A DNA stretch of 64,000 nt from Methanoregula sp. (GTDB lineage: Archaea > Halobacteriota > Methanomicrobia > Methanomicrobiales > Methanospirillaceae): assembly GCA_030694985.1 (NCBI GenBank), contig JAUYTV010000058.1, positions 1 to 64,000 on the forward strand, in the 5' to 3' direction. Positions 1 to 8,669 of this stretch are shown here, one piece after another. Under the pieces are notes generated by a model. That model did not search any database. It was not told where the DNA came from and was given only the letters and a program-made list of their open reading frames with translations. The translations under genes and the position numbers were made by a program. Position 1 is the first letter of the stretch, and each line of letters begins with the position of its first letter.

Positions 1-144
1 CGCCCCCATCTCCTGATGGTGATGATGGGGATAGCCCTCATCCTCTACACTGCCTGGCTCTATACCGCAAATGAACTGTTAAATATCGCCTCGTTTCTCA
101 TGCTCATCGTTGGCGCACTCTACATATGGTACCGTCAGCGCTAG
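1..144 (+). CDS. C-terminal end of a membrane protein (partial)
   Basis: An open frame enters from the left edge and stops with TAG at 142-144, giving 47 residues. They contain two hydrophobic stretches (around LMVMMGIALILYTAWLY and IASFLMLIVGALYIWY) and a short basic end (RQR), so this is the C-terminus of an integral membrane protein. Its last 19 bases overlap the cbiB start at 126, which suggests co-transcription and translational coupling with cobalamin synthesis. The family cannot be decided from this tail. Confidence 0.6.
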   Translation, partial: RPHLLMVMMGIALILYTAWLYTANELLNIASFLMLIVGALYIWYRQR

Positions 145-1055
145 CGCTTTTTGCAATAGTATTTTTTGCCGCGCTTCTGGTTGACCGGCTGATAGGCGAC
201 CCCCGTTCAGCGTGGCACCCGGTCTCTCTTATCGGCCGGTTCATAGGCTGGTGGGGAAAGCCCGAACTATATTCTCCAAAAATCCAGCGGTTTACCGGAG
301 TCCTTTTCTGGCTGGTGACTATTGTCCTCTTTGCGGCCCCGTTTTATTGCTTTGCTACACTCGCCCCATGGTACCTGTACCTGATCATCGCTCCGTTTCT
401 TCTGAAGTGCTGTTTTGCGTGGCGATCCTTAGAAGAGCACACGCTTGCTGTTGTCGATGCTCTCAAGGATGGCGTAGAGACCGGGCGTGAAAAGGTGAAG
501 ATGCTAGTCTCGCGCAGCACAGCAAACCTCGATCGCGAACATATCCTCTCTGCCGGTTACGAATCCATGACGGAGAATCTCACTGACAGTATCATCTCAC
601 CGCTTTTTTTCTTCAGTCTGTTCGGGCTTACCGGGGCTGCGGTCTTTCGAGCGGCCAATACTATGGATGCAATGCTGGGATACCGGGACGAACGTGAGCG
701 TATCGGGTGGTGCGCGGCCCGGATGGATGACATTCTCAATTATATCCCAGCCCGAATCACCGCTCTGCTCATCCTGCTGCACTTTGCACAAAAAGGGCGT
801 TTCTCCCCAGCTCTGCGGGTAATGCGGCGGGATGGAAAGAACCGCCCCGGGTTTAATGGCGGGATTGTGATGGCCGCAATGGCTGGTGGTGCAGGTGTTC
901 GGTTTGAGAAGCCCGGAATGTATACGATCGGTGACAGCGAACGAACGCTGGACGAGGGAGGTGCAGACATTCTTGAGGCAACACGGATGGTCACGCTGAT
1001 GTTTGTACTGATTGCCGCTGGTACTCTGTTTTTATTGGGATCGTTGATCAAATAG
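126..1055 (+). CDS. cbiB: Adenosylcobinamide-phosphate synthase CbiB/CobD
   Basis: 309 residues, the usual length for CbiB. The family joins the aminopropanol (phosphate) arm to adenosylcobyric acid at the membrane during cobalamin synthesis. The N-terminus has the family pattern of a hydrophobic helix followed by LLVDRLIGDPRSAWHPV. A central ENLTDSIISPLFFFSLFG segment and the GGAGVRFEKPGMY segment near the C-terminus also match. Several membrane helices are evident, including one at the C-terminus (VTLMFVLIAAGTLFLLGSL). Corrinoids are needed by methanogens for methyl transfer. The ATG overlaps the preceding membrane gene, and pdxS follows after 9 bases. Confidence 0.93.
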   Translation: MVPSALALFAIVFFAALLVDRLIGDPRSAWHPVSLIGRFIGWWGKPELYSPKIQRFTGVLFWLVTIVLFAAPFYCFATLAPWYLYLIIAPFLLKCCFAWRSLEEHTLAVVDALKDGVETGREKVKMLVSRSTANLDREHILSAGYESMTENLTDSIISPLFFFSLFGLTGAAVFRAANTMDAMLGYRDERERIGWCAARMDDILNYIPARITALLILLHFAQKGRFSPALRVMRRDGKNRPGFNGGIVMAAMAGGAGVRFEKPGMYTIGDSERTLDEGGADILEATRMVTLMFVLIAAGTLFLLGSLIK

Positions 1056-1064
1056 TACCGTCAT

Positions 1065-1961
1065 ATGAAACTCGAGGAACTGAGATTCGGTACCGAGCTC
1101 CTCAAGCGCGGCTTTGCATCCATGCAGAAAGGGGGCGTTATCATGGATGTGGTGAATGCTGATCAGGCTAAAATTGCTGAGGAAGCCGGGGCCGTTGCAG
1201 TCATGTCGCTGGAGCGTGTGCCTTCAGATATCCGGAAGATGGGCGGAGTTGCCCGCATGGCAGATCCCCAGAAGGTTATCGAGATCATCGATGCGGTTTC
1301 CATCCCGGTGATGGGAAAGGTGCGGATCGGCCATTTTGTCGAAGCACAGGTGCTTGAAATGCTTGGTGTTGATATGATCGATGAGAGCGAAGTCCTGACA
1401 CCGGCAGATGAGCAATACCATATCGATAAGAAACGCTTCAAGGTCCCCTTTGTCTGCGGTGCCCGCGATCTCGGTGAAGCCCTGCGCAGGGTCAATGAAG
1501 GAGCCGCCATGATCCGGACCAAGGGAGAGGCAGGGACCGGAAACGTTGTTGAGGCAGTGCGCCACATGCGAAACATCATGGGAGAGATCCGCATGCTCAA
1601 GGGAATGGACAAACAGGAGATGACCGATTATGCCCGGGACATTGAAGCCCCGGCAGAACTTGTGATCGAATGTTCCGAGCGCGGCAGGTTGCCTGTTGTG
1701 AATTTCTCTGCGGGAGGTATTGCAACACCATCCGATGCCGCGATGATGATGCAGCTGGGCGCAGACGGCGTTTTTGTCGGGTCTGGTATCTTCAAGTCCA
1801 CAAGTCCTGAGCTGATGGCAAAAGCGATTGTCGAAGCCGTTAACCACTTCAATGAACCTGAGGTTATCGCACGGGTGAGCCGCGGGCTTGGCGATGCGAT
1901 GCCCGGTCTTGATATCCACACCCTCAGGGACGATGAGGTGCTGCAGACCCGTGGACGTTAA
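1065..1961 (+). CDS. pdxS: Pyridoxal 5'-phosphate synthase, lyase subunit PdxS
   Basis: 298 residues, a full-length PdxS (TIM barrel). It makes PLP from ribose 5-phosphate, glyceraldehyde 3-phosphate and ammonia delivered by PdxT. Highly conserved family segments are visible: [20 protein letters not shown] near residue 24, [13 protein letters not shown] near 83 with the Schiff-base lysine, [14 protein letters not shown]-like text near 147 (here [14 protein letters not shown]), and [19 protein letters not shown] near 214. The gene overlaps pdxT by 11 bases, as expected for the two subunits of one complex. Confidence 0.97.
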   Translation: MKLEELRFGTELLKRGFASMQKGGVIMDVVNADQAKIAEEAGAVAVMSLERVPSDIRKMGGVARMADPQKVIEIIDAVSIPVMGKVRIGHFVEAQVLEMLGVDMIDESEVLTPADEQYHIDKKRFKVPFVCGARDLGEALRRVNEGAAMIRTKGEAGTGNVVEAVRHMRNIMGEIRMLKGMDKQEMTDYARDIEAPAELVIECSERGRLPVVNFSAGGIATPSDAAMMMQLGADGVFVGSGIFKSTSPELMAKAIVEAVNHFNEPEVIARVSRGLGDAMPGLDIHTLRDDEVLQTRGR

Positions 1962-2541
1962 GATCGGCGTTCTCGCATTGCAGGGAAACGTGAGCGAGCA
2001 CATCGATGCGTTTTTGCTTGCACTCGACCGCCTTGGCTGCGGGGGCACATCATCTGTTCTCACCGTACGCCATCCCGCCGATCTCGAAGGCTGCCATGCG
2101 CTAGCCCTCCCGGGCGGGGAATCGACAACGATCTCCCGGCTCATAGATAAGAACCACCTCTATGAGCCGATCCGCAATTTTTCCGGTGGCATCTTTGCAA
2201 CCTGCGCCGGCATGGTGCTGATCGCAACTCATGTGGATGATGCCCGCATCAATACACTGGGTCTCATCGATATGACCGTAGACCGGAACGCATTCGGCCG
2301 ACAGCGGGAATCGTTTGAAGCAGATATTTCCCTTACCGGTTTTGATGGAGGACCTTTCCATGCAATCTTCATCCGGGCACCGGTTGCAACTCATGCGGGT
2401 AATGGTGTCAATGTGCTATCCCGGCTGGATCAGGGGATTGTTGCTGTAGAGCAGGGAAAGCACATGGCCCTTTCGTTTCACCCGGAACTTGGAGGGGACA
2501 CCCGGCTGCACGAGCGGTTTTTGAAAAAAATTGGCGTTTAA
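1951..2541 (+). CDS. pdxT: Pyridoxal 5'-phosphate synthase, glutaminase subunit PdxT
   Basis: 196 residues from a GTG at 1951. An upstream ATG at 1888 in the same frame would only add out-of-frame pdxS text, so the GTG is preferred: the protein then starts [17 protein letters not shown], as PdxT does. Class I glutamine amidotransferase features are the oxyanion segment [10 protein letters not shown], the nucleophile in [12 protein letters not shown], and the His-Glu pair in [15 protein letters not shown]. It hydrolyses glutamine and channels ammonia to PdxS. It is the last gene of the unit; a T-rich stretch follows from 2556. Confidence 0.95.
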   Translation: MDVKIGVLALQGNVSEHIDAFLLALDRLGCGGTSSVLTVRHPADLEGCHALALPGGESTTISRLIDKNHLYEPIRNFSGGIFATCAGMVLIATHVDDARINTLGLIDMTVDRNAFGRQRESFEADISLTGFDGGPFHAIFIRAPVATHAGNGVNVLSRLDQGIVAVEQGKHMALSFHPELGGDTRLHERFLKKIGV

Positions 2542-3398
2542 CTTCGTATCACCCGGTTTTTTAAAAAATCCATACTCTCAAAAAAATCCGGAAAAATTCC
2601 TACAGAATGGTAAAACTGTTCTGCACCCGCCATCCAACCCAATCCACATACCCTTCCCCATAGTTATTTAGGCAACCCCCATCTAATCACCATTTATCTC
2701 GGTGTATTATGCCCCAATCGCCAAAATGCCCCTAAATTGAGGCGCATATAATGCGTTCTAAGGCTCCTTATAGCGGTTTGGGGGCACTTTATTTTCGATC
2801 CGCTACCTACCGTTGATTTTAAGATTCAAAGCGAAAACTCACGCAGCTCCCGAAAAGGTCAAAATAACCTCTTTTTGCGGTTTCCTCTCATATATCAGCC
2901 CTGATGGAATCCGGGTATTTTACGGGGTTTTTCAGAAATGCCCCGTTTGACAAACGGAGCGTTTTGCGGGGTTTTAGGGGTTTCAACCCTCCCTTTTACA
3001 TAACCCCCCGGACAGTCTGGCGAAAGGGGGGTTTTTGGAGATTATCCGGGAGTTGTGCGGCAGGAAACGTTACGAGAGGGGCGGGCATTGATGGATGGGA
3101 TGCGGGACCGGGACGGGGATTTTTTATTTTTTTTCGCGTGCCCGGTTAAAAAAAATCCAGCCCTTGTTATCGACAAAATGTGTACGGCACTTACAATTGG
3201 GACATGACCGGAAGAACGCGTGAAAGATTTTTTTAATCACTCTTCAAGTGTGTTTCAACCGTTGATGGATGTACCGTGAATCAATCCGGTAAAACGTTTG
3301 GATTGGGATTGGAAATCGTATGAAAACACCGATGAAATATCCAAGTGCAGCACAACCAAGGTTTAATACAATAAAATGCAATCTCATGTCGTGGAATA
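2542..3398. other. Long structured intergenic region without a convincing gene
   Basis: 857 bases between pdxT and the receiver gene. Open frames are short and not protein-like. Paired elements are plentiful: an outer stem joining about 2709-2721 to 2773-2786 that encloses a CGCAT/ATGCG hairpin, a perfect CCGTTTG-A-CAAACGG hairpin inside a CCCCG/CGGGG pairing near 2940-2971, and a CCCCCC/GGGGGG hairpin with a T run at 3004-3036. Later parts are A/T-rich and should hold the promoter of the gene at 3399. Whether any of it is a stable RNA is unknown. Confidence 0.5.
3002..3036 (+). terminator. Terminator-like hairpin with T run
   Basis: Arms AACCCCCC (3002-3009) and GGGGGGTT (3026-3033) pair perfectly, followed by more T. 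The 16-base loop holds a small imperfect CCGGAC/GTCTGG pairing. The form is that of an intrinsic terminator, but it lies about 460 bases beyond pdxT, so it would end some other transcript, perhaps an RNA from the structured region. It is nearly symmetric and could act on either strand. Confidence 0.45.
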
Positions 3399-3761
3399 AT
3401 GGATAAGAAAAATGTCCTGATTGTTGAAGATGATCTGATCATCCAGCATCTCATCCAAATCTGCTTAAAAAATCTCGGGTACGAAGTCTGCGGCACTGCA
3501 GTGACAGGTGATGAAGCGGTGGCGGCCGCTCAAAAAACCAAACCCGATTTTGTCCTCATGGATATCAGCCTGAGTGGAAGAATTGACGGGATTGATGCAG
3601 CACGGGAGATCAAAGCCAATTCGGATGCACGAATTATTTTTCTCACTGCTTTTTCCGATGAAAAAATTATTGAACGTGCAAAAAAGATTCATCCGGCTGG
3701 ATTTATCTTAAAACCATTCTCAAACGATACTCTTCGTGTTGCGCTTGAGCTTGCAAAATGA
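3399..3761 (+). CDS. Single-domain response regulator (receiver only)
   Basis: 120 residues forming one CheY-like receiver domain with no output domain. The acidic pocket is EDD at 10-12, the phospho-acceptor Asp is D55 in FVLMDISLSG, and the conserved Lys is in FILKPFSND near residue 103. It probably takes phosphate from one of the histidine kinases encoded just downstream. No clear Shine-Dalgarno precedes the ATG (A/T-rich, AATAATGG), so the mRNA may have a short leader. A gap of 89 bases separates it from the kinase gene. Confidence 0.9.
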   Translation: MDKKNVLIVEDDLIIQHLIQICLKNLGYEVCGTAVTGDEAVAAAQKTKPDFVLMDISLSGRIDGIDAAREIKANSDARIIFLTAFSDEKIIERAKKIHPAGFILKPFSNDTLRVALELAK

Positions 3762-3850
3762 TTTTTTTGGTATGCTGGTGGCAGGAATGCAGAAGAGTTG
3801 CTCTTGGCTCGTGTGGGAAACCGCATGGATACGATAGGGATGTGTAAGAA

Positions 3851-5632
3851 ATGACAGCAAAAAAGATCCGTGGTTGGCAGATTATCGCACTGATAATCAT
3901 TATCGCCGGGATACTTTTGTCTGGTTGGGCCGCTCATCAGCAGGACACATCCAAACGCAGTGAACTTCTGTTAAATACCCGGCTTGCACAAACAGGTATC
4001 ACCCCGTCAAATATCGGCGCACTCACCGGGTCGGCTGCGGATCTTAACTCCCCTGAATACATTGCACTTAAAATGCATCTCGTACAGATCCGGGCAAATG
4101 TTCCTTCGGTCAGGTTTGCGTACCTGATAGGACAACGGCAGGACGGTACAATTTTCTTTTATGCGGACTCAGAACCCTCTACCTCAAAAGATTATTCGCC
4201 CCCGGGGCAGGTCTATACCGAGGCACCGGCTGGTGCCAGTATGGTGTTTTTAACCGGGAAGATGGTAAGTGAAGGGCCAGTATCGGATCGCTGGGGAACG
4301 TGGGTGACCGGGTTCACTCCAATTACGGATCCTATAACGGGAAAGGTCATAGCCGTCATGGGTATGGATGTCGATGCCACTGACTGGAACCTGGAAATTT
4401 TCCGGCAATGTCTGCCCACCCTGATCGTAACCTTCCTGATCCTTCTCCTGGTTCTCGCATTCACTCTTTTCCAGCAGCGTGCGCAGGAAGATGCACGGAG
4501 GATTGCACAAGCACAAGAGGTTCTGCGGGAGAGTGAGGAAAAATATCACGATCTCCTTGAAAATGCCAGTGATCTTATCCAGAGTGTGAAGCCCGATGGA
4601 ACATTTGTATTTGTAAACCGGGCATGGTGTGATATTCTGGGGTATACCAAAGATGAATTACAAAACATCACATTATTTGATATCATTCATCCCGACAGTC
4701 AGGCTCACTGTATGGAAACTTTTAAGAGGGTGGTCAGTGGCGAAAAAATTAATGATGTTGAGGCCAAGTTTGTAGGAAAAAATGGTAATGTGATTGTTGT
4801 TGAAGGAAACGCGAATTGTCGTTTTATAGATGGCATACCTGTTGAATCCCGTTCAATTTTCAGGGACATTACCGAACGTAAAAGGATGGAGGAACAAAAT
4901 GCAAAACTTATCCATGATCTCGAAGTAGCAAATAACGAGCTCAAGGATTTTGCCTATATCGTCTCACATGACTTAAAAGCCCCCCTCCGTGCGATAGGGT
5001 CACTCTCCCAGTGGCTATATGCTGATTACAAGGATAAAATTGACCAGGATGGAAAGGTCCAGCTGGATCTTCTTGTCAACCGTGTCAACCGCATGCAGAG
5101 CCTGATCGAAGGAATTTTGGAATATTCCCGTGTTGGGAGGGTTAGTGAAGTGAAAGAGGTCATTAACCCCAATAAGCTCATAGGTGAAATAATCGAAAGC
5201 CTGTCCCCCCCATCAAATATAAGCATCGTAGTTGACTCACTCCTTCCTGACGTATATTATGAAAAGACCCGGATTCGGCAGGTGTTTGCGAACCTGATAG
5301 GAAATGCCATCAAATATATGGACAAGCCGATGGGCGAGATCCATATCGGCTGTATGCAGGACGGGGGTTACTGGAAATTTTCTGTGAAGGATAACGGACC
5401 GGGCATTGATAAAAAATACTATGACCGGGTGTTCCAGATATTCCAGACGCTACATGCACGGGATGAGATCGAGAGTACCGGCATCGGGCTTACCATCGTC
5501 AAGAAGGTCATTGAGATGTATGGCGGAAAGATCTGGATTGAATCTGAATTAGGGAAAGGCAGTACTTTTTATTTCACCATTCCCATTCAAGGTACTGCAC
5601 CAGTTGGTGGTAATGGAGGTTCTGATATATGA
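3851..5632 (+). CDS. Membrane sensor histidine kinase with extracytoplasmic sensor and PAS domain
   Basis: 593 residues. TM1 lies at about 9-27, a probable extracytoplasmic sensing region (Cache-like, a guess from position and size) at 28-190, and TM2 at about 191-213. A PAS domain follows at about 226-345 (LLENASDLIQSVKPDGTFVF), then HisKA with the phospho-acceptor in FAYIVSHDLKAPLRAI, and an HATPase with N-box NLIGNAIKY, DNGPGIDKKY and STGIGLTIVKK. The HisKA/HATPase half resembles phytochrome-type and methanogen light- or redox-class kinases. Its stop overlaps the next receiver gene (ATGA at 5629), so kinase and receiver are probably a cognate pair. Confidence 0.92.
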   Translation: MTAKKIRGWQIIALIIIIAGILLSGWAAHQQDTSKRSELLLNTRLAQTGITPSNIGALTGSAADLNSPEYIALKMHLVQIRANVPSVRFAYLIGQRQDGTIFFYADSEPSTSKDYSPPGQVYTEAPAGASMVFLTGKMVSEGPVSDRWGTWVTGFTPITDPITGKVIAVMGMDVDATDWNLEIFRQCLPTLIVTFLILLLVLAFTLFQQRAQEDARRIAQAQEVLRESEEKYHDLLENASDLIQSVKPDGTFVFVNRAWCDILGYTKDELQNITLFDIIHPDSQAHCMETFKRVVSGEKINDVEAKFVGKNGNVIVVEGNANCRFIDGIPVESRSIFRDITERKRMEEQNAKLIHDLEVANNELKDFAYIVSHDLKAPLRAIGSLSQWLYADYKDKIDQDGKVQLDLLVNRVNRMQSLIEGILEYSRVGRVSEVKEVINPNKLIGEIIESLSPPSNISIVVDSLLPDVYYEKTRIRQVFANLIGNAIKYMDKPMGEIHIGCMQDGGYWKFSVKDNGPGIDKKYYDRVFQIFQTLHARDEIESTGIGLTIVKKVIEMYGGKIWIESELGKGSTFYFTIPIQGTAPVGGNGGSDI

Positions 5633-6042
5633 CAGTACTAAAATCGATTCTTCTTGTTGAGGATGATATCGTTGATATGATGTCCGTCAAACGGGCACTC
5701 AAGGATATCAATGTAACAAACCCCTTGTATCACGTTGAAAATGGCGAAGAGGCACTTGAATTTCTCAGGGATAAGGAAAAACCGAGACCAACAATCATCC
5801 TCCTGGACCTCAACATGCCCAAGATGGGGGGGATCGAATTTCTTTCGATCATGAAAAAAGATGAGGCAATAAAGAGGATCCCCGTTGTCATCCTCACGAC
5901 ATCCCGGGCGGAATATGACAAAATCCAGTCATATAATCTGGGTGTTGCCGGGTATATGATCAAACCCGTTGATTACCATCAGTTTATGGAAGTGATCCGG
6001 GCAATGTGTATGTACTGGACATTAAGTGAAGTATCTGAATGA
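5629..6042 (+). CDS. Response regulator, Rcp1-like receiver
   Basis: 137 residues, a single receiver domain with the features of the Rcp1 subgroup that partners with phytochrome-like kinases: start KSILLVEDDIVDMMSVKRAL, acceptor D60 in IILLDLNMPKMGG, the segment VVILTTSRAEYD, and GYMIKPVDYHQF. It has no DNA-binding output. Four-base overlaps (ATGA) join it to the kinase before it and to the hybrid kinase after it, so the three genes form one translation-coupled unit. Confidence 0.92.
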   Translation: MTVLKSILLVEDDIVDMMSVKRALKDINVTNPLYHVENGEEALEFLRDKEKPRPTIILLDLNMPKMGGIEFLSIMKKDEAIKRIPVVILTTSRAEYDKIQSYNLGVAGYMIKPVDYHQFMEVIRAMCMYWTLSEVSE

Positions 6043-7991
6043 TTAACAAGGATCAGTCTTCTGGGCACGAAAAGGAACTGGCGGTTCTCTTAATAGAAGA
6101 TGATCTTGTTGACCAGATGGCATTTATCCGGTTAATGAAGGAGCAGTCGAAATCCTATCTTGTTGAAATTGCAGGATCTATTGCAGAAGCCCGGACCATT
6201 TTAGAGAAAAAATCCATTGATATTGTCATCAGTGATTTTTATCTTGGTGACGGAACCCACCTTGATATCCTCCCTGATATTATTAAGCGGGGAATTCCGG
6301 TCATTGTTGTGACCAGTGTCGTGGACCCGGATGCTGCTGCTGACGCCAAAAAGAGAGGTGTTGACGATTTCCTTGTCAAGGATCAGAATTACAATTATCT
6401 CAAAGTACTTCCCTTAACCATTGAACGGACGTTGAGCGCACACAAGGTTCGGGTTCCTGATCAGGTACGCCAGACGCTGCCCGCTTCTGAATTACAATCT
6501 TCGGAATCCTGTACCCCACGGGATGTAGAAGATATACATGTGCGGCGCCTTGTTATCGATCAGTCAGAACTGATTGCGCGCTACCGGCCTGATGGGGCGA
6601 CCATCTTTGTCAATGATGTGTTCTGTCAGTACTTTGGAAAAACCCGGGGTGAACTGATTGGAAAACAATTCGATCTCCTGCTGCCTGCAGAAGAGTGTGG
6701 TCTTTTAGATGGCCATCGTGCTGCGCTTACCCGTGAGAATTCCAAGGTCACAATTGAGCACCCCATCACTCTTCCGGACGGCAGCATTCACTGGATCCGA
6801 AGAAAAGAACGTGCACTTTTCGATGAAGATGGCGGAATTATCGAATATCAGACAGTTGCAACAGACATAACGGACCGTAAACTGGCAGAAGATGCCCTGC
6901 GGGAAAGTGAAGAGCGTTACCGGATGCTTGCTGAACATGCATTTGATGGTATTTTGATCCAGGACTTTTCCGGAACGATCCTGTACGTAAACCAGAGTAT
7001 TGTGCAGATGCTGGGCTATTCCTGCAGTGAAGAAATTCTCTGGAAAAACACCCTCACATTCATTGCTCCGGAATATCAGGAACTGGTTATTCATGACATG
7101 CAGAATGTTTTAAATGGAATTCAAGGTTATCTCCAGAAATACAAGGCGGTAAAGTCTGATGGTGAAGAGATTTTTATTGAATCTATTGGAACTCAGATAA
7201 CCTACCGCGGAAAACCTGCCAACATCGTTGCCTTGCGCGATATAAATGAACGGGAGAATGCGGTAATTAACCTTCAAAAGGAACTGGAGCGCAAAAAGGA
7301 CTTTATCGATGTTGCAGCTCATGAACTCCGGACCCCCCTTCAGCCGGTAATCGGTTTTCTCGATCTCCTCATCGAGCAATCGGATCAATACCAGATCCTT
7401 CCGGACGTTCTTAAGATCTTAAAAAAGATCAATACGTATGTGGAGATGGAACGGGATATCGTCAATAAGATCCTCTCGATCAGCCTTCTCGAGTCGGTTC
7501 ATAACCAGTTCAGACCCCCGTTAGAGCCCGTTCCCATCCGGGAGCTTATTGAACTGGTCATACAGCATGAACAGTGCCGTTCCGAAGTTGCCTTTACCTT
7601 AAATATTCCCAAAGAAACTGCAATAACCAGCAATGGCGCAATTATTTATGAGATTATTGACACGCTCATCTCCAATGCAGTGACTTATTCCTGCCCGCCA
7701 AGGCAGATCGCTATCACATCTGAAGAGACGGATACAGAATTCCGGCTTTCTGTCTCTGATAACGGGGTCGGCATCCCCCCCGAAAGGTTTGAGGTCATTT
7801 TTGAACCCTTCTTCATTAGCGATGCTGATAAACTCTCCCGGAAATATGGGCGGCTGGGCCTCGGGTTGACGATGGCCCGGAAACAGGCCACCATGCTGGG
7901 GGGGACCCTGACGCTAACCCGGTCATCTGGAGCGGGCAGTACGTTCACCCTCTCCCTCCCGCTGCAGGAACCCCTGAAGCAGGGAGCGTGA
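6039..7991 (+). CDS. Hybrid REC-PAS-PAS histidine kinase (soluble)
   Basis: 650 residues and no membrane helix. Order: an N-terminal receiver at about 14-130 (LLIEDDLVDQM, acceptor Asp in DIVISDFYLGDG, Lys in FLVKDQ), PAS at about 165-285, a second PAS at about 288-410 (AFDGILIQDFSGTILYVNQS), HisKA with DVAAHELRTPLQPV, and HATPase with ISNAVTYS, DNGVGIPPERFEVIF and GLGLTMARK. A receiver at the N-terminus of a kinase suggests a phosphorelay in which it accepts phosphate from the upstream membrane kinase. It is the last gene of the coupled set. Confidence 0.92.
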   Translation: MINKDQSSGHEKELAVLLIEDDLVDQMAFIRLMKEQSKSYLVEIAGSIAEARTILEKKSIDIVISDFYLGDGTHLDILPDIIKRGIPVIVVTSVVDPDAAADAKKRGVDDFLVKDQNYNYLKVLPLTIERTLSAHKVRVPDQVRQTLPASELQSSESCTPRDVEDIHVRRLVIDQSELIARYRPDGATIFVNDVFCQYFGKTRGELIGKQFDLLLPAEECGLLDGHRAALTRENSKVTIEHPITLPDGSIHWIRRKERALFDEDGGIIEYQTVATDITDRKLAEDALRESEERYRMLAEHAFDGILIQDFSGTILYVNQSIVQMLGYSCSEEILWKNTLTFIAPEYQELVIHDMQNVLNGIQGYLQKYKAVKSDGEEIFIESIGTQITYRGKPANIVALRDINERENAVINLQKELERKKDFIDVAAHELRTPLQPVIGFLDLLIEQSDQYQILPDVLKILKKINTYVEMERDIVNKILSISLLESVHNQFRPPLEPVPIRELIELVIQHEQCRSEVAFTLNIPKETAITSNGAIIYEIIDTLISNAVTYSCPPRQIAITSEETDTEFRLSVSDNGVGIPPERFEVIFEPFFISDADKLSRKYGRLGLGLTMARKQATMLGGTLTLTRSSGAGSTFTLSLPLQEPLKQGA

Positions 7992-8089
7992 GAGACGGTG
8001 CTTTGGAGCACACCGCTGCAAGCGCTCATGATGGTATTTAGGATCGTGCAGGCAAATCCCCATCAATTCATTGGTGGGATACAGCCGTA

Positions 8090-8233
8090 ATTCGTGTCAA
8101 CCGCAAAACACAGGCAAAGTTTGTCTGTCTGAAATGTGGTCATTCTGAAAATGCAGACGTTAACGCTGCTAAAAATATACTCGGATTGGGACTACAATCC
8201 GTTGCCAGTACACTATCAACAGTACTTGCATAG
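8090..8233 (+). pseudogene. 3' remnant of an IS200/IS605-family tnpB
   Basis: A 46-residue open frame ending at TAG 8231-8233 reads RKTQAKFVCLKCGHSENAD then VNAAKNILGLG. This is the C-terminal end of TnpB: the second CxxC knuckle of the zinc finger followed by the last RuvC motif (NADVNAAKNI). The rest of the gene and the first CxxC are absent, and an in-frame stop lies upstream at 8039. It is a dead fragment of an insertion element. The matching end hairpin is retained just downstream. Confidence 0.8.
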
Positions 8234-8236
8234 ATG

Positions 8237-8256
8237 CCCACGAATTTATTCGTGGG
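8237..8256 (+). repeat. Terminal hairpin of the decayed IS605-type element
   Basis: Arms CCCACGAA (8237-8244) and TTCGTGGG (8249-8256) enclose the loop TTTA. A subterminal palindrome a few bases after the tnpB stop is the usual right-end structure of IS200/IS605 elements and the 3' end of their guide (omega) RNA. The left end is not seen. Confidence 0.65.
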
Positions 8257-8346
8257 AGTGGTCACCTGATTGAATCATCAGAACCCTGTTCCAACCATTT
8301 AATCTGGGATGAATATTTATTATCCGGCGAGTAGCACATAACCATA

Positions 8347-8601
8347 ATGACTATCAGAAAAACGCGCCGGAAAAATGCTGAAAAACCTTTTCATGAATCT
8401 GTGACCGACCTGCTCTTCTCTGCTATGGCAAATTACGAGGATTTCGTCATGACCTATGAGGTTAACCCCGCCACGAATAAAAAGGAAATTCATGTGATGT
8501 CCGGGAAATTAATTTCCCCCGATCTGCTTGGGACGCTTAAGGATCATGTTGCACAACAGATGGGTGAAGGCAGCGGGCACCATATCCGGCAGATGGAATA
8601 A
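8347..8601 (+). CDS. Small conserved-looking protein of unknown function
   Basis: 84 residues, soluble, with a basic N-terminus (TIRKTRRKNAEK) and a mixed C-terminal half ending GSGHHIRQME. I do not recognise the family. Codon use looks like that of its neighbours, and a good ATG follows an A/T-rich promoter region (ATTTATTATCC near 8312). The gene stands alone between the tnpB remnant and the convergent AlkD-like gene. Confidence 0.6.
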   Translation: MTIRKTRRKNAEKPFHESVTDLLFSAMANYEDFVMTYEVNPATNKKEIHVMSGKLISPDLLGTLKDHVAQQMGEGSGHHIRQME

Positions 8602-8669
8602 GAAACAAAGCCTATTTCACCGCCATTGTCTCCTCACAAAAAGGGGGGATATCACCTTTTTTAGTCGGG

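Noticed and set aside
1224-2144. 306-codon open frame antisense to pdxS/pdxT
   Set aside because: It is a shadow of two clearly identified genes; the text has no domain-like features.
2709-2786. tRNA-like cloverleaf with a closing stem and inner hairpins
   Set aside because: Neither strand shows a T-loop (GTTCRANNC) or a proper anticodon arm at the right spacing, so it is not called a tRNA.
2904-3149. 81-codon open frame in the intergenic region after pdxT
   Set aside because: The translation is dominated by Gly, Arg and Phe from G/T runs, has no family-like text, and crosses strong hairpins including the terminator-like one. I treat it as non-coding.
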